Assembly (NCBI GenBank): GCA_963920525.1
Contig: OY986438.1
Coordinates: 180,770,888 to 180,834,887, forward strand
Length of the DNA stretch: 64,000 nt
From: Dichetophora obliterata
Taxonomy: Eukaryota > Arthropoda > Insecta > Diptera > Sciomyzidae
Direction of reading: 5' to 3'
Shown: positions 44,930 through 56,639 of the stretch, one piece after another
How positions within the stretch are numbered: the stretch's first letter is position 1
How the letters are laid out: each line of letters starts with the position of its first letter
Translations under genes and position numbers: made by a program
The notes under the pieces: model-generated
Databases searched by the model: none
Told to the model about the DNA's origin: nothing
The model's input: only the letters and a program-made list of their open reading frames with translations

Positions 44930-45525
44930 CATTTTTTAATTTTAAGTTTAAATTGAGTTGTGAGTTCAAGTTTTTTTTAGTTTGATTTTAAGTTCTAGCT
45001 TAAGTTAGTTTAAGCTTAAATTGAAGTTTTAGTTAAATTTTGTATTTTAGTTAACGTAAAGGTTTGATTTTATTTTTGTCTTAAGTTTAAGTTAAATTTA
45101 AGTTTAAGTTTTTGTTTTAGTTTAAGTTTTTGTTTTAGTGTAAGTTTAAGTGTTAGTCTAAGTTAAAGTTATAGTGTAAGTTTAAATTTCAACTTAAGTT
45201 AGTTTAATTTAAATTTAGAGTTTACATTTAAGTTTTAGTTAAAATTAAGGTTTCTCTTTTATATAAGGTATTTCTTTACATTATTTTAAGTGGACGTTTA
45301 AATTGAAGTGTGATTTTAAGTTTTAGTTTCAGTTTAGGTGTTATTTTAAGTTTTAGCTTAAGTTAATTTAATTTTGAGCTTAAGTTTAGTTTAAGTTAAG
45401 GTTGAATTTTTATTTTTATCTCTGAAAAGTTTATAAATATTTAAGTATAAGTTTAAATTAAGGTTTAAGTTTTATTTTATATTTAAGTTTTAGTTTGAGT
45501 TTAAACTTACGTAAAGGTGTCATTC
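44930..45525. repeat. AAGTTT hexamer satellite (degenerate)
   Basis: Loosely periodic TTTAAG/TTTTAG units with GTTAAG and TTAGTT variants. The same unit type forms the edges of the AGATAA array. Confidence 0.8.
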
Positions 45526-45690
45526 TAAAGGCCCAACCAAGTTATGCTTAAACAAACAAAAGTCTGAGATCAAAAGCACTCACTTGCACAACAATATATG
45601 AAGTCACCCAAGTTTTGTCTAAGCAATCGTTTCGTTCAGTTTTTCAACTTTTGTTTATTTTTTGAAACTTGAGAGAAGGCGCTTGACATA

Positions 45691-46407
45691 CCGATTGTAA
45701 AAATTTATCGGTGATGACATTGTAATGCAAAACTGTAAGCGGAAACAAAATCTTGTTTGTGCTCACATAATTTTCTTTTCATTCCCGCTTGTAAAAATTT
45801 GTCGGTGATGACATTGTAATGCAGAACTGTAAGCGGAAACGAAATCTTGTTTGTGCTCACATAAGTTTCTTTTCATTGTCAAAACAACAGTTTTACTTTA
45901 TTGGTCTGTGTAGCAACATCGTGTATTGTCTAACAGGAAGTTTTGCAGTAAAGTGTGTTTGTGAGAACTATTAAGCTTTATGTTTAAACCAGAATAAAGT
46001 TTCACATAAAAAATAAAGTATTATTAAACATTAGTTCTGAAGTGCTAGATTAAAGGAAAAAACTTCGTTCATTAAATTGTAAAAATTATTGTAGAAATAA
46101 TTTGTGGAGTCTTTTGCTTTTGTTTGCTTCTTTTCGGTGTTTTCTCTTTCATTTTCATTGTGTTTTTATCATAGAGAGGATTGTGGTTCAACTTATTTGT
46201 GTTCTCTCAAATTTTGTGCGTCATTTTTTTGTTCTCTTCTATCTTGTGCATACCTGCTAACATTGTCGCTTACTGTGTAAGGTAGATGTCATCAGTTTTT
46301 TAGCGGCCATGTCCAAACAAATATGATTGAGAATTGTAAACAGACTTCGAAGGCCCCGCAGCAAGAAATAATTGGTTACGTCATGTGTCCATTTACCACT
46401 GGGATCG
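45691..46407 (-). repeat. Dispersed repeat R1, second copy (inverted)
   Basis: Reverse complement of 21804-22983 without the hAT MITE, e.g. AGGTAGATGTCATCAGTTTT and AAACAAATATGATTGAGAAT. Its start carries a private tandem duplication of about 92 bp (45691-45782 and 45785-45879, both with TCGGTGATGACATTGTAATG). Confidence 0.78.
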
Positions 46408-46505
46408 TAGTTTGCTACGCAGAATAGGGTTGCTAACAGTATTGAGAATGTGTTTAATTACAATTTTATTATTTTTATGCCAAATTTTTCAATGAAAAAT
46501 ATTTG

Positions 46506-47035
46506 GGGTTTTCACAAGATGTCGTATTGTTGTATAGTCGTATTTTTTCACAACAGTTGTAAATTTTTTGTTTTTACCTTCCACATAAAACTAATTTACG
46601 ACAATACAATCGCGTTTGGTATGTTTACTGTTTGTCGTATTTCACCAGTGCTGTTCTTTCTTGTTACGAAATTCTTATTACAGTGTACATTTCATAAGTA
46701 ACATCACTATCATAACAGCTTTTCTTTTTATTTTTCGAGGCAAAAAAATTTAAAGAAGAAATTGAATTTCTTGAAAGTTTTGACGTGGATTTCTGATTCA
46801 TAACAAGATCAAGATAAGATATATTTTTCGCACAAAGCTCTTATTATTTCATTCTCTTCGTTTTGTTTAGGTATTTTAAAAAATTTATTTTCTCTAGTCA
46901 TCTGTCTGTTTCTTCAAACAGCTACATAAATACGACATACAACAAAATTAACCCTTAGGGAATGTTCACAGTTGTTGTATTTTTTTATTGAAAACGCAAT
47001 ACGACATACAACAATACGACAGCTTGTGAAAACCC
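46506..47035. mobile_element. 530-bp MITE with TACGACATACAAC subterminal repeats
   Basis: Ends GGGTTTTCACAAGATGTCGT and, in reverse, GGGTTTTCACAAGCTGTCGT. Several further GTCGTATT/AATACGAC words lie near each end. No coding frame. The target duplication is unclear, so the superfamily is open. Confidence 0.75.
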
Positions 47036-49466
47036 TAATTGTTTTTTTTTTGTTTTTGTGTGTATTTAAGCATATCATATAAAATGTGAATATTTTTGCT
47101 GAGATATTTTGCTTTTCCACATAACTTCTTTTTTATGTTTCAAAATAATTTATCGCTTAAATTTTATAAATTCATGAAATGCTTGTTCTAAGTGCATACT
47201 CAATTCCTGGCTTTCGTCAATTTATTGCTTTATGTTTTTCTACTCTCGAGTGTTTTGCATTATTTACTGCAACGTGGAAAATTTTTCTAATTCAAACTTA
47301 TAACGCTTATAAAGCACATACATAAATTCCACCAAAACGAGAAGAGCAATAAATTTTGGCCAATTTTCTTTTGATAGTAATTTATGGCAAAACGCATGAT
47401 TTTGCAAAGAATTATAGCCAAAATAAAAATATAATGGTTTGGTTAAAAACTTAATTTCATGCTTTAAGCGCCAAGGCAGGCATAAAAACAAGCCCTCTGA
47501 GCCCTTACCTAAGAAAAAAAATTAATTTTGGACACTTAATTAACTGAAGTGAGTTCATTTTTTTGTATAATGCTTTCAATTATAGAGCATGAACTCGTAA
47601 TTTAGCATTTAATCAAATCTGTCTTAAATCGAGCAATAAGCATTATCGCTGATTTCACTCAATCGATCATATTTTACCAAAATTTCACTGTCTCAATTTC
47701 CGATCGTAATACCATATTTGCAAGAGACGAAAATCGATTTTTCTTTATGTTGTCTACCGTAGGCCAAGCAGGCAGACAGACACAGCGCCACACTAACTGA
47801 CAGACAGACAGCCAAGAGTGGCACGGTAAAGCTGCTCAGCAATTGCTGTGGAATGTTTAAATTTTTGTGAATTATGATATTTGCAACAGCAAGCAACAGC
47901 TTCACAAATGACGCAGGTCACGATTATCTGCGTTCGGGTATCCTTGACCATCATCATCATCATCATCGTTGGCAGCGTCGATATCATCATTGTACCTTCA
48001 AACCTCTCCTGCTTCAAGTCGTTTGCCCTGGCTAACAAAATTCAACCTTAAAACACTCTGCACTTTCATAAAATAAACCAATTTTTATCGTTGTTGGCGG
48101 AAAATTATTGGTCAATTTGTTGATCTGCAAACTCATAAATAAAACAACACAACAACAACAACCACAAAACACAGATAACACATTGTTGCCCTGTTTTTAT
48201 GATGTGCGATCAGTCGAAAAGGCTAAATTTTAACGCTAATGCGACGAAAACTTTTTTGCTGTCCGTTTGTACACACAAACTTTTTTGTAACGTTATAAAA
48301 AATCGATAAACCAATTCAAGTGTTTTGACGATAAGAAAAATTTAGATACAACACAAATATACATACAAACATTTCATAGAAAATATTTTGCATTTTTATC
48401 ATGTCGACAAATTAAAATTCTCATCCTTGAAAAATTGCATCCTGATTTATTTGCAGTTTAAGCCCTTTAGATTGCCCCTTTTAGTTAGTCATTATTGCTA
48501 AAAACGATAAATTTCACGTTGAACATTAAATCTTAAGCACATGCTTTACCACAATTTTACAATTTAACAAATGCAGGAGCAAAAAAGTAATCGTCATAAT
48601 AAATTAAATTAATGGAGGCCACAAAAATAATATGAGAGTGCCACACTCTCAAGCCAAAATCAACAAAATCTAGATTGCAATTATGTCCATCTATTCAGAC
48701 CTAACATTTGAAATGCCTAATTTATAGTTGAATATTCAAATTAATCTAATCTTTACACTTATAAATAGTATAATTGATTTCCGAACCCAACAATTTCTGG
48801 CTATTTCACATCAACAACAACCACTACCAACATTTTATAAATGCTCAAATATAAACACCACACAAACCAGAATTTAACACATTAAAATGACAGACACTAA
48901 AATCATCATTTAATGTGACGACACTGAAGTGATGCGGTGCAAAAGAGGGAAAGAATGGAAAGCAAGCTCATAAAATGCCCATAAGATGCCCCTTTTAAAT
49001 GTGCCAGCGACCTACAAGAGATCCAAATAACCAAGAAACCAACAAACCAACCAACCAACCAGCGCCCGGTGGTAACCATAAAACTGCTAGTTAATGTGTG
49101 ACACTAACATAAAGTGTTAAAGCATGACAAAAACACACACACTTTCATGAATATATAGCAGAAGGTGGTCCCAGTGGTGTAGACATAGCTTAGTTCTGGG
49201 GAGCAGAAGTTATATTTAGGTATTTCAAAAAGGTTTGAACTGGACGCTGCTATAATTTATTAGGGATTGTTAATGGGCAGAGGGAAGAAAATGTTGGTTT
49301 ATTTTTCAACATTTATTTCAACATATCGCAGTATATCCTAAAAGATATAATAACAATTTTTGATACAAAAAAAAAAACAAAAGAAAGCGTAAGATGAAAT
49401 CTTGTCACCCAAAATTTTTTAAACAAAAATGTTTTTGGTGTGTGAAATCGTTGGAAACTACACTTA
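47036..49466. other. Non-coding spacer with short microsatellites
   Basis: No gene was recognised. Simple repeats include CATCAT at about 47949-47968, ACAACA near 48145-48165 and AACCAACC near 49040-49060. Short minus-strand frames at 47264-47491 and 47693-48038 show no known motif. Confidence 0.45.
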
Positions 49467-49642
49467 GGCTGTGTGCGAATTGATCTAAATGCGACCTTAG
49501 CTAAATTGTGTCGATAAGGCAGTGCTTCCTAAATAATTTAGTTAATTCTCGAGCTATCCAAATGCTGCCTAAATTAGGAAGCACTGCCGCCTTATCGACA
49601 CAATTTAGTTTAGGTCGCATTTAGATCAACTCGCCCACAGCC
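49467..49642. mobile_element. Hairpin MITE (176 bp)
   Basis: Arms GGCTGTGTGCGAATTGATCT and, in reverse, GGCTGTGGGCGAGTTGATCT extend through CTAAATTGTGTCGATAAGGC to an inner TTCCTAA, so almost the entire element is a foldback. TTA precedes it and AAA follows. The GGCTG start and left TTA recall the 15.6-kb MITEs. Confidence 0.78.
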
Positions 49643-50937
49643 AAATGATCCGATTGCTTGTCCTTGGTACAGAAAATTTTGGCAATATATAAAAAATTCG
49701 TGATTTTTGTTTGAAAGTCGGAGCTCCATATGAATAAATCCTAAAATATGTTTACCAAGAGCAGAATTTTAAAGTTGCCAAAACTACATAACGAGTGCTT
49801 ATATTCAATAATGACTATCTACATTTTGACGAAAAATTTTTTTGACGACCATAGCTGCATCTATTGTAAAAATTTAAATTGAAGAAAACCCATTTCTAGT
49901 ACTATATACATATCCGGTATTGCATCATATTTATATCTACAAAGATACTTATTTATGAATGCAAAACTGTCTGTCTATATCATATTTTCATATGAGTGTG
50001 ACAGTGCTCATGCAAAGATAGCAGGAAAGTTGAAAAATCAGACCATATATTTGGCATAAGCCTATGTCAGGGTAACCAAAGGTGCCAAAAAAACAGTCAA
50101 AATGAACAACAAAATTATTAAAAAGCCATTTATTATTTAAATTATTTGATGCATTATATTTGAGTTATGATTTTTTTTAAAAAACTATAAAGCGGCAATT
50201 CCACTTTAAACGTGTCGGCCTTACGGAATGACCAAATCCGATTTGTAAGGTCTTAAGAAAACGTATACAAAATTTTAGAAAAAAATATCAAATAGAAAAA
50301 AGTTATAGCATATTTTATATTCGTATGTGGCGTGATATTCAAGAACCTTTAAATCTTTAATCGCGTTTTTCTCGAAACAAAGTTTTTCGAATCGGCTTCT
50401 AAGATATCTGGAGTTCTACTTAATCGGTTTCAATGAGTCTTGATTCATTGTTATCCTTATAGAATCTGTTAAGCACTAGACCTATAAAAAGCGAAAAACT
50501 TTTATATATTTTTTTGTATGGCTGAAAGTTTCGGCAAAAAAGGGGGTTTTTTTACATTTTTTTTTTCAACGCATGCCAATTTTTTATTTTTTTTTTTTTT
50601 TCTTATTTGCGTAGGTTGAGTGCTTAACTACAACTTTTAACTCAAGAATGCACTTTGATTTTTTACTTTCAGTCGCTTTGTAAATGCTAGAGACATGAAG
50701 CCAATTGCAACAATTTTTTAAACATGCTAACTTGAACACGCTCTGTAGAAAATGAACAAGAACTATAAAGACAAAAAAAAATTTTTATTTCCTCATGAAT
50801 AATTCTTCATTATGTAAAAATTTGAATCATTAAAATGAATAATACTAGGTAAAAAAATTATAAGAAGTTGTTTTATATAGCTACGCACTGTAATAGTACC
50901 TTAAAATAATATTGTAATAAGAAATATTAAATAAATG
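49643..50937. other. Spacer without recognised features
   Basis: AT-rich with homopolymer runs near 50560-50600. No coding or RNA gene was recognised. Confidence 0.4.
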
Positions 50938-50939
50938 TA

Positions 50940-51209
50940 CAGCCCCATTCTGGCAAATTAACAATTGTTAAATAGTATTTTGAATATTTGAATATGTTTG
51001 TTGTAATTTTTTGATTTCAAAACAACATTTGAAGCTCAAAAATAATAAATTTTGATAAAAATTGTCAACTGATTTTTAGTTATTGACAATTTCATTCAAA
51101 AATTTTGTTTTTTGAGCTTCAAATTTTGTTTTGAAAAAAAAAATACAACAAACACATAGAAATATAAAAAATACTGGTTAACAATTGTTAATTTGCCAGA
51201 ATAAGGCTG
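50940..51209. mobile_element. CAGCCC-ended MITE, copy 1
   Basis: The left end CAGCCCCATTCTGGCAAATT is mirrored by AATTTGCCAGAATAAGGCTG on the right, each followed inward by TTAACAATTGTTAA. TA precedes the left end. Arms TTTGAAGCTCAAAA/TTTTGAGCTTCAAA fold back. Same family as 59615-60156. Confidence 0.75.
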
Positions 51210-51480
51210 TTACACGCAGAGAAAAAAACATAGTTGCAACAACCATGTTTTAAGAGGGTCATAGTATGATTCGGATTATGATTGTTGCTAACATGTTCTT
51301 AAACATATAATATTTTCTTTGATCATGATAAAATGATTACAACAACCATATTTAGAAAAGGAACTTTTTTGTAGGAACCAAAATATTATTGAAACAATCA
51401 TTATTCTCTTATTGGGTCGAAAATAGAATGATTGCAACAACTATATTATGAATTTATTTTTAGGATCCAGAAATATTATT

Positions 51481-52130
51481 AGCTGCGTTCCTTTCGCCTT
51501 AATATAATCGCGATAACAAATTTTCTCAAAGGAACGGCAAGAAAAACGACTCGTAGAGGGCACTACCGTTGCAGTGAAAATTAAATTCAAACAAGCAATC
51601 ATGATACAATAGCTATTAGGTGTCATGAGAACGTGTGTCGTTCAAAACTGTTGTGAACTGTTATGGTAGCGATACCTTAGTGAACGATGTTTTTCTCTGA
51701 ATGTGTTTTACTCTAACGTCAGAAAACTTGTAAATTACTTAATTTAGTTATTAATATTATGCAATTATATAAATAATTTAAGTGCAATTGTTGGCTCCGC
51801 TGAATGCGTCCAATGTGTGTGACACACGCGGTTTGTTTTGTTTTCTTTTGTTTAACATTCGATGGTCGCAGCTCGTGAGAAAATAGGTAGCTGTCATGGC
51901 TGCCCTATAGTCATTGTATCAAACAAACAAATAATTCAAAAAATGAAATGACAGCTCATAAAAATATACAGGTGCGGCACCTGTGTTTCAAATTTTTTAA
52001 AGGCTATATCACAATTTTATGTGGATAGCAAAAATAATCCTATTTGTTATAGGATTATTTTTTTTTTTGTTTTTGCTTTGCATGTTAAAAAAAATAATAT
52101 GGATTATTTTGAAGCGAATGGAACGCAGCT
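51481..52130. mobile_element. AGCTGCRTTCC-ended MITE with ATT flanks, copy 1
   Basis: Ends AGCTGCGTTCCTTTCGC and, in reverse, AGCTGCGTTCCATTCGC. ATT is on both sides (51478-51480, 52131-52133). Removing it restores AATATTATTGAAACAAT, which matches the host element's own repeat motif. Contains a segment (about 51785-51910) related to 63525-63645. Confidence 0.78.
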
Positions 52131-52189
52131 ATTGAAACAATAATTTTATTTTTTATTTTTCATGCACTCCAATTTTCACAACTATCAAT

Positions 52190-52352
52190 TAGGATATCTC
52201 CGGAGGTTTGCCATTGTCTGGGCTGAACAGAAATATTAATTCAATTGAAAAATCTTTTTGATAAAATTTTCTGTCCGAGCTGGGATTTGAACCGCGGCTT
52301 TTTCGCTTACGAGCCACGCACACTACCAGTAGGCCACAGCCGCTACTACCGT
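52190..52352 (-). mobile_element. tRNA-derived SINE, copy 2 (3'-truncated)
   Basis: The minus strand reads GCGGCTGTGGCCTACTGGTA (A-box region) and CGCGGTTCAAATCCCAG (B box). An anticodon-loop-like CTCGTAA would read CGT. A body TTTTTCAATTGAATTAATAT..TCTGTTC and GACAATGGCAAACCTCCG is shared with copy 1. The best-preserved tRNA-like head of the set. Confidence 0.75.
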
Positions 52353-53117
52353 TCGCTTGACTAACGCCATTCATAAACATGGTACATTAAGTGCATTGTC
52401 ACAAAAATAGCAATATTTGTGATAAACAAAATATGGTCAGAATTGCGAAATATATTTACGGTAAATAGAAGTATGTTTGCTACAATTAAAGTCGAAAATG
52501 TCACTTTTCTACGTGCTGTTTTTAGGATAAGGCAATTTAAAATAAAACACAATAATTGAACAGTTGTCAAACGAAACGGCACATAGCCAGGAATCCATAA
52601 AACTTATTGTGTCTAAATGAAGTGAAAGTTTTTCCTGCAAACTGCTCAGACACAATAAATTCTTTCGATTTTTGGTTATGTTCTGCTTCGTTTGCCAACA
52701 ATCAAAGGATAGTTCAGACAAACATTCAAAATTTTAATATGTTTGTCTCTATAATAATATTCACATTTATCATGATTGACAGAACTACAACATTTTTGTT
52801 GCAACTAATAGCTGAGGCAATCATATGATTTCAACTATAATGTTATTTTTGGTACCACCATTCGTAAATAATGACTTTATTAAGGCAAAAATTTGTGTTT
52901 GCAGAAATAGTACAATAATTTTAGTAAAAAAATTATTATTGCAGTAATCATGTCTCAACCATGTCTTTTCTCTGCGTGTAGTCTTTGATTGACATCCAAC
53001 AGAAGAAGTAAAGCATTTCTTTATTACAATAGGTCAAACACTTTTTAACGAAATGTTTAGTTTAAACTACGATTCGAAAGGAAATTTAACGCAATTTAAT
53101 CTAAAAATAATTTTGGG

Positions 53118-53800
53118 AAATTTTAGTTGTTCAAGGTTCTATCCCTTGCGGTGAGGTAATTATATCCGAAGAATAGACTCAAAGAATACCATTTAAACAT
53201 TAAAAAGAAATTTTTCTTAAAGCTGGTAAAATTTCATTTTCATCTATATAAAAATTAGGGTGGGACTCAATGGGTTAATGAGATACGGACATTTTCACAT
53301 CTAAACAAAAATTTAAATTAAGAAATATTTGTGTTTCTTAAAATGCCCATACTATATTAAAAGGCAGTTTAAAAGGCAATTTTGACAGGTTTAAAAAAAA
53401 ATTATTTGAAATTTTTGAATGATGTTCTTCGTACCGCTACTTCAAAATCATTTACCTTACCACAATGGAACTCCCAAGCACCAAAATTTTTTAAAATTAT
53501 TTTTAGATTTAAGTTCATTCAATTACCTACCCAACGATAATTTAAACTTAAAATTCGGTTAAGAAATTCGTTTGTTAATCAAACAAATGTTTTTGGTTAT
53601 ATGTTAAAATTACCATATCTCATTAACCCATTGAGTCCCCACCCTAATTTTTATTTGTTGAAAAGGTAATTTTACTAGCTTTAAGAATAATATTATTTAA
53701 ATTTTTAAATGGTGTTCTTCGAACCCCTTCTTTGAAATCAATTACCTTACCACAAGGGATGGAACGCCCTACAACCAAAATTTTCATTCGGTTAAAAAGT
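53118..53800. mobile_element. Foldback element with nested palindrome
   Basis: Inner inverted ends TAGGGTGGGACTCAATGGGT at 53256 and its mirror ending at 53646. Outer arms (about 53138-53250 and 53650-53785) also pair, sharing CTATCCCTTGCGGTGAGGTA-like sequence in opposite orientation. A third, direct copy of part of the arm lies at about 53415-53500. No coding frame. Confidence 0.65.
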
Positions 53801-54630
53801 GTTTAAGATATGAATTTACGTAAAAATCAATTTTCGACGTTTTTGTCGATTTTTATCAATTTTGTGCAGCGCCAAAAGTCACCCCAAACTTTTTTCTTCC
53901 AAATTAAGTTTTGTATTTCCGTCAATGATGCTTCATGCAAAATTTGGCAATTGCTTGAAATGGAATTGCTGAATGATACTAGCTTTTTCAATTTTCGAGT
54001 ATTAGACCTGATCGAGCAAAAACTGATCCGAAAGTAGTTCAACTTAGATTTCTTTTATATATGGTGGCTTCCAAGTGGTGGCATTAGTTTAAAGAGGATT
54101 TTGATTATGATTATACTGAACTACTTTCTAGAATCATGCAACATTCATGTCACATAAAACCAAAGCTCTTGCAAACCTGTCGACTCCCAATCCAGCAAAA
54201 CAAATGGCAACATTTGCAGGATCTAAAGACGGTAATTCCACCGGAGTATATCTACTTTTACGAAAATCTTAGCCATGCGAAGTAAAAGTTCTGCAAATGT
54301 ACTCTAATATTTCAATTACAATATTTCATTTTTTTAACTCTTGCTTCTGATATTTGTACTAAATTTTCCTATGAAATTAAAAAATATAAAAAAAAATCAC
54401 GTCCTTGGATACTAAATGGTTAAAAGTTTTTTAAAGCATACATTTTTTTCTTAAAAAACCTTATATCTAATTTAATGTAAAAGTGTCTATCTGCACATTT
54501 TATCTTACACAAAGATTTCGTTTTCAATGCAATACTGTCTATCTACCATAACTTCTAAAATAACGCAAAATATATGAAACTTTTTAGTTGTGGCGCTTAA
54601 TATACACTTTTTGTTTATATTATAGAAGAA

Positions 54631-54955
54631 GGCAGCCTCAATAGTCGAGTGGTAGCGCGCTTGACTGTCGATCAGGGGTCCCGGGTTGGAATTCTGATCC
54701 GGTATAGCGTATCAAACTATGCTATAACCTTTCTTTCCTTATTTATAATCAAAATAACTTAAAAACACATAAATTTATGACGAAATGTTGTATATCACAT
54801 ATCACATGTTTCTACAGCTTCTGCCACATTAAAAATATCTTACAAAAAAGTTTCATTTGATTACTCCCTGCTTCTATTCTTTAGTATCACAACGGACCAG
54901 TAATATGGTCTAAGTGGGCTGGTCTAAAAACCAGCCGCCACTTTAACCTAACCTA
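54631..54955 (+). mobile_element. Second tRNA-like repeat (SINE-like)
   Basis: The head GGCAGCCTCAATAGTCGAGT, with GTGGTAGCGCG resembling an A box and GGGTTGGAATTCT resembling a B box about 40 bases later, has tRNA-like spacing. The tail has a hairpin GGCTGGTCTAAAAACCAGCC (54918-54937) and ends TTAACCTAACCTA. Only one copy is in the window; the assignment is tentative, and it does not fold convincingly as a functional tRNA. Confidence 0.5.
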
Positions 54956-55650
54956 TGGGTTCATCAAAATTTTTGCTAATTAGCGAATAAAATAGTTTTT
55001 TGCTTTCCTGAAAACTTGTGTTTTTGTAGATATACACTCTTGAATATAAGCCCTCGATATATTTTTTAATGGAATAATGTGCTATATAATTAACGTTCAA
55101 AATATATAAAGGATAAGGTTTTTCGGTTATCCGTCTATGAATGGCAGAGCTATACCTACACCTAGCTCGTATTTTTATTAATTTCTTAAAAGAAATTTTT
55201 TTCATTCAGATGTTCAGATGTTTATAAAAATGGTAAAACCTTTGGTTGGTTCCGTTTTATTAGAAACTTAAAATCAATTAAAATTTATACAATTAAGTGT
55301 AAAAAATAAAATAAAATGCCTTACAATGACACTCGAACAATATAAAAATGTTAAGGGAGAAAAGGTACGGAAAATGTAAGGTCATTAGGAGCAAAACTTT
55401 TCGAGTTATAGATAATTCTACAGTCTCCGGGCGCTCGGTTTCCTTGACCGATGTATCAAACTTTAATCTCGTTTTTCTCAAAACTTTTTTTTAAGTCGGT
55501 AGTCAAAATTTCTTAAGATATGACTGCGTTTAAGAAAATTGTTCGATTTTTTTTTCATATATGTCTTCCAAAAACCTTCAAAAAAATAATGAACTAAAAG
55601 GTTTTTTAAAAATTCGAATTACTTTTGAAGTTACAGAGAGTTATATGTAT
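54956..55650. other. Spacer without recognised features
   Basis: AT-rich sequence with no recognised gene, RNA or repeat boundary. Confidence 0.4.
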
Positions 55651-55652
55651 AT

Positions 55653-56243
55653 TAGGTCGGGTCGATTTGTGGGAGGCAAAAAAATCACCCATTGCTCAGT
55701 AAAAATCGTAATCTTATGATCAAAATAAGAAACTTTGCCCGAGGAACTATACCTCTAAAACGAATTCTAATGCCCCAACTTTTCCGTAGGGTAGGGAAAA
55801 ATCCCTTTTTGACCCATTTAGAGTGCCCCAATCGAGTTCAAATGTATGACCAACCCCCAATAACTTTGGAGGGCCGATCCACCCATGCCAGTGGCACACG
55901 CCCTGGAACTCCCTGGGGGTTCCCCATACAAACATTTTAAAAATCACCATTTTTTGCACTTTACATGAAAAAATCAGCGAAATGGGGTCGCCACTGGCAT
56001 GAGTGGATCGGCCCTCTAAAGTTAGTGGGGGTCGGTCATACATTTGGACTCGATTAGGGCACTCTAAATGGGTCAAAAAGGGATTTTTCAAAATTCAACG
56101 GGACAAAAGTCAAAAGTTGGGGCATTAGAATTCGTTTTAGAGGTATAGTTCCTCGGGCAAAGTTTCTTATTTTAATCCCTAGAATACGATTTTTACTGAG
56201 CAATGGGCGATTTTTTTGCCTCCGCACAAATCGACCCGGCCTA
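55653..56243. mobile_element. 591-bp near-perfect palindromic element
   Basis: The ends TAGGTCGGGTCGATTTGTGG and, in reverse, TAGGCCGGGTCGATTTGTGC begin arms of about 290 bp that pair almost base for base to a short loop near 55945. Shared blocks include GAGGAACTATACCTCTAAAA, GACCCATTTAGAGTGCCC and GGGCCGATCCAC, each in both orientations. AT/AT flank the ends. Open frames on both strands (55692-55940, 55747-56091) are the two arms read in opposite senses. Confidence 0.88.
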
Positions 56244-56314
56244 ATTTATACACGCGCGCCGAAGTGCTGTAATAAAACTTTAAATTTTTTCTCGAAATCA
56301 CTTTTTTCAAACTG

Positions 56315-56625
56315 GGTTGTCGTTTTTCTAGGGAACCAGATGTCAGATTAAGATGCGGTGGGCGGTGTTTTGTAGGTAATCAAGTCAGGCAGGTCCTGAA
56401 CTAGGATAATTGGGCTAACTCTACTACCAGAGAAGGGGTGGAGCAAAAACCCCCAAAAAACAGCTAATTTTTTTACTTTTTTTAAATTGTGCCATTTTGT
56501 CAATTTTTTATATTTTGGAAATATCTTAGTTCAGGACCTGTCTGACGTGATTACCAAAAAAAATGCTGCCCGCAGAATTTCGATACGACATCTGGTTATC
56601 AAGAAAAACGACACCCCGTTTGCCT
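56315..56625. repeat. Inverted repeat with about 90-bp arms
   Basis: Left arm GTTGTCGTTTTTCTAGGGAA..GACAGGTCCTGAAC-type sequence (56315-56410) pairs with 56530-56625; both include ACCAGATGTC and CAGGTCCTGAAC in opposite orientation. Possibly a further foldback element next to 55653-56243. Confidence 0.6.
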
Positions 56626-56639
56626 TCTCATATGTACGT

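Larger units (their letters stand above)
51211..52980. mobile_element. Terminal-repeat element with TTGCAACAACCAT motif array, carrying two insertions
   Basis: The left end TACACGCAGAGAAAAAAACA and the right end, in reverse TACACGCAGAGAAAAGACAT, bound 1.77 kb. Variants of ATGATTGCAACAACCAT recur at about 51226, 51276, 51335, 51390 and 51430. It is interrupted by a MITE (51481-52130) and a SINE (52190-52352). Terminal sequence is shared with 23796-24930, internal motif is not. Confidence 0.65.

Noticed and set aside
54631..54702. Possible tRNA gene
   Set aside because: tRNA-like box spacing, but no convincing cloverleaf, and a SINE-like tail with a hairpin and AACCTAACCT follows.
55692..56091. 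Opposed open frames with similar translations (NPFLTHLECPNRVQMYD)
   Set aside because: They are the two arms of the palindrome at 55653-56243 read in opposite directions, not a duplicated gene.
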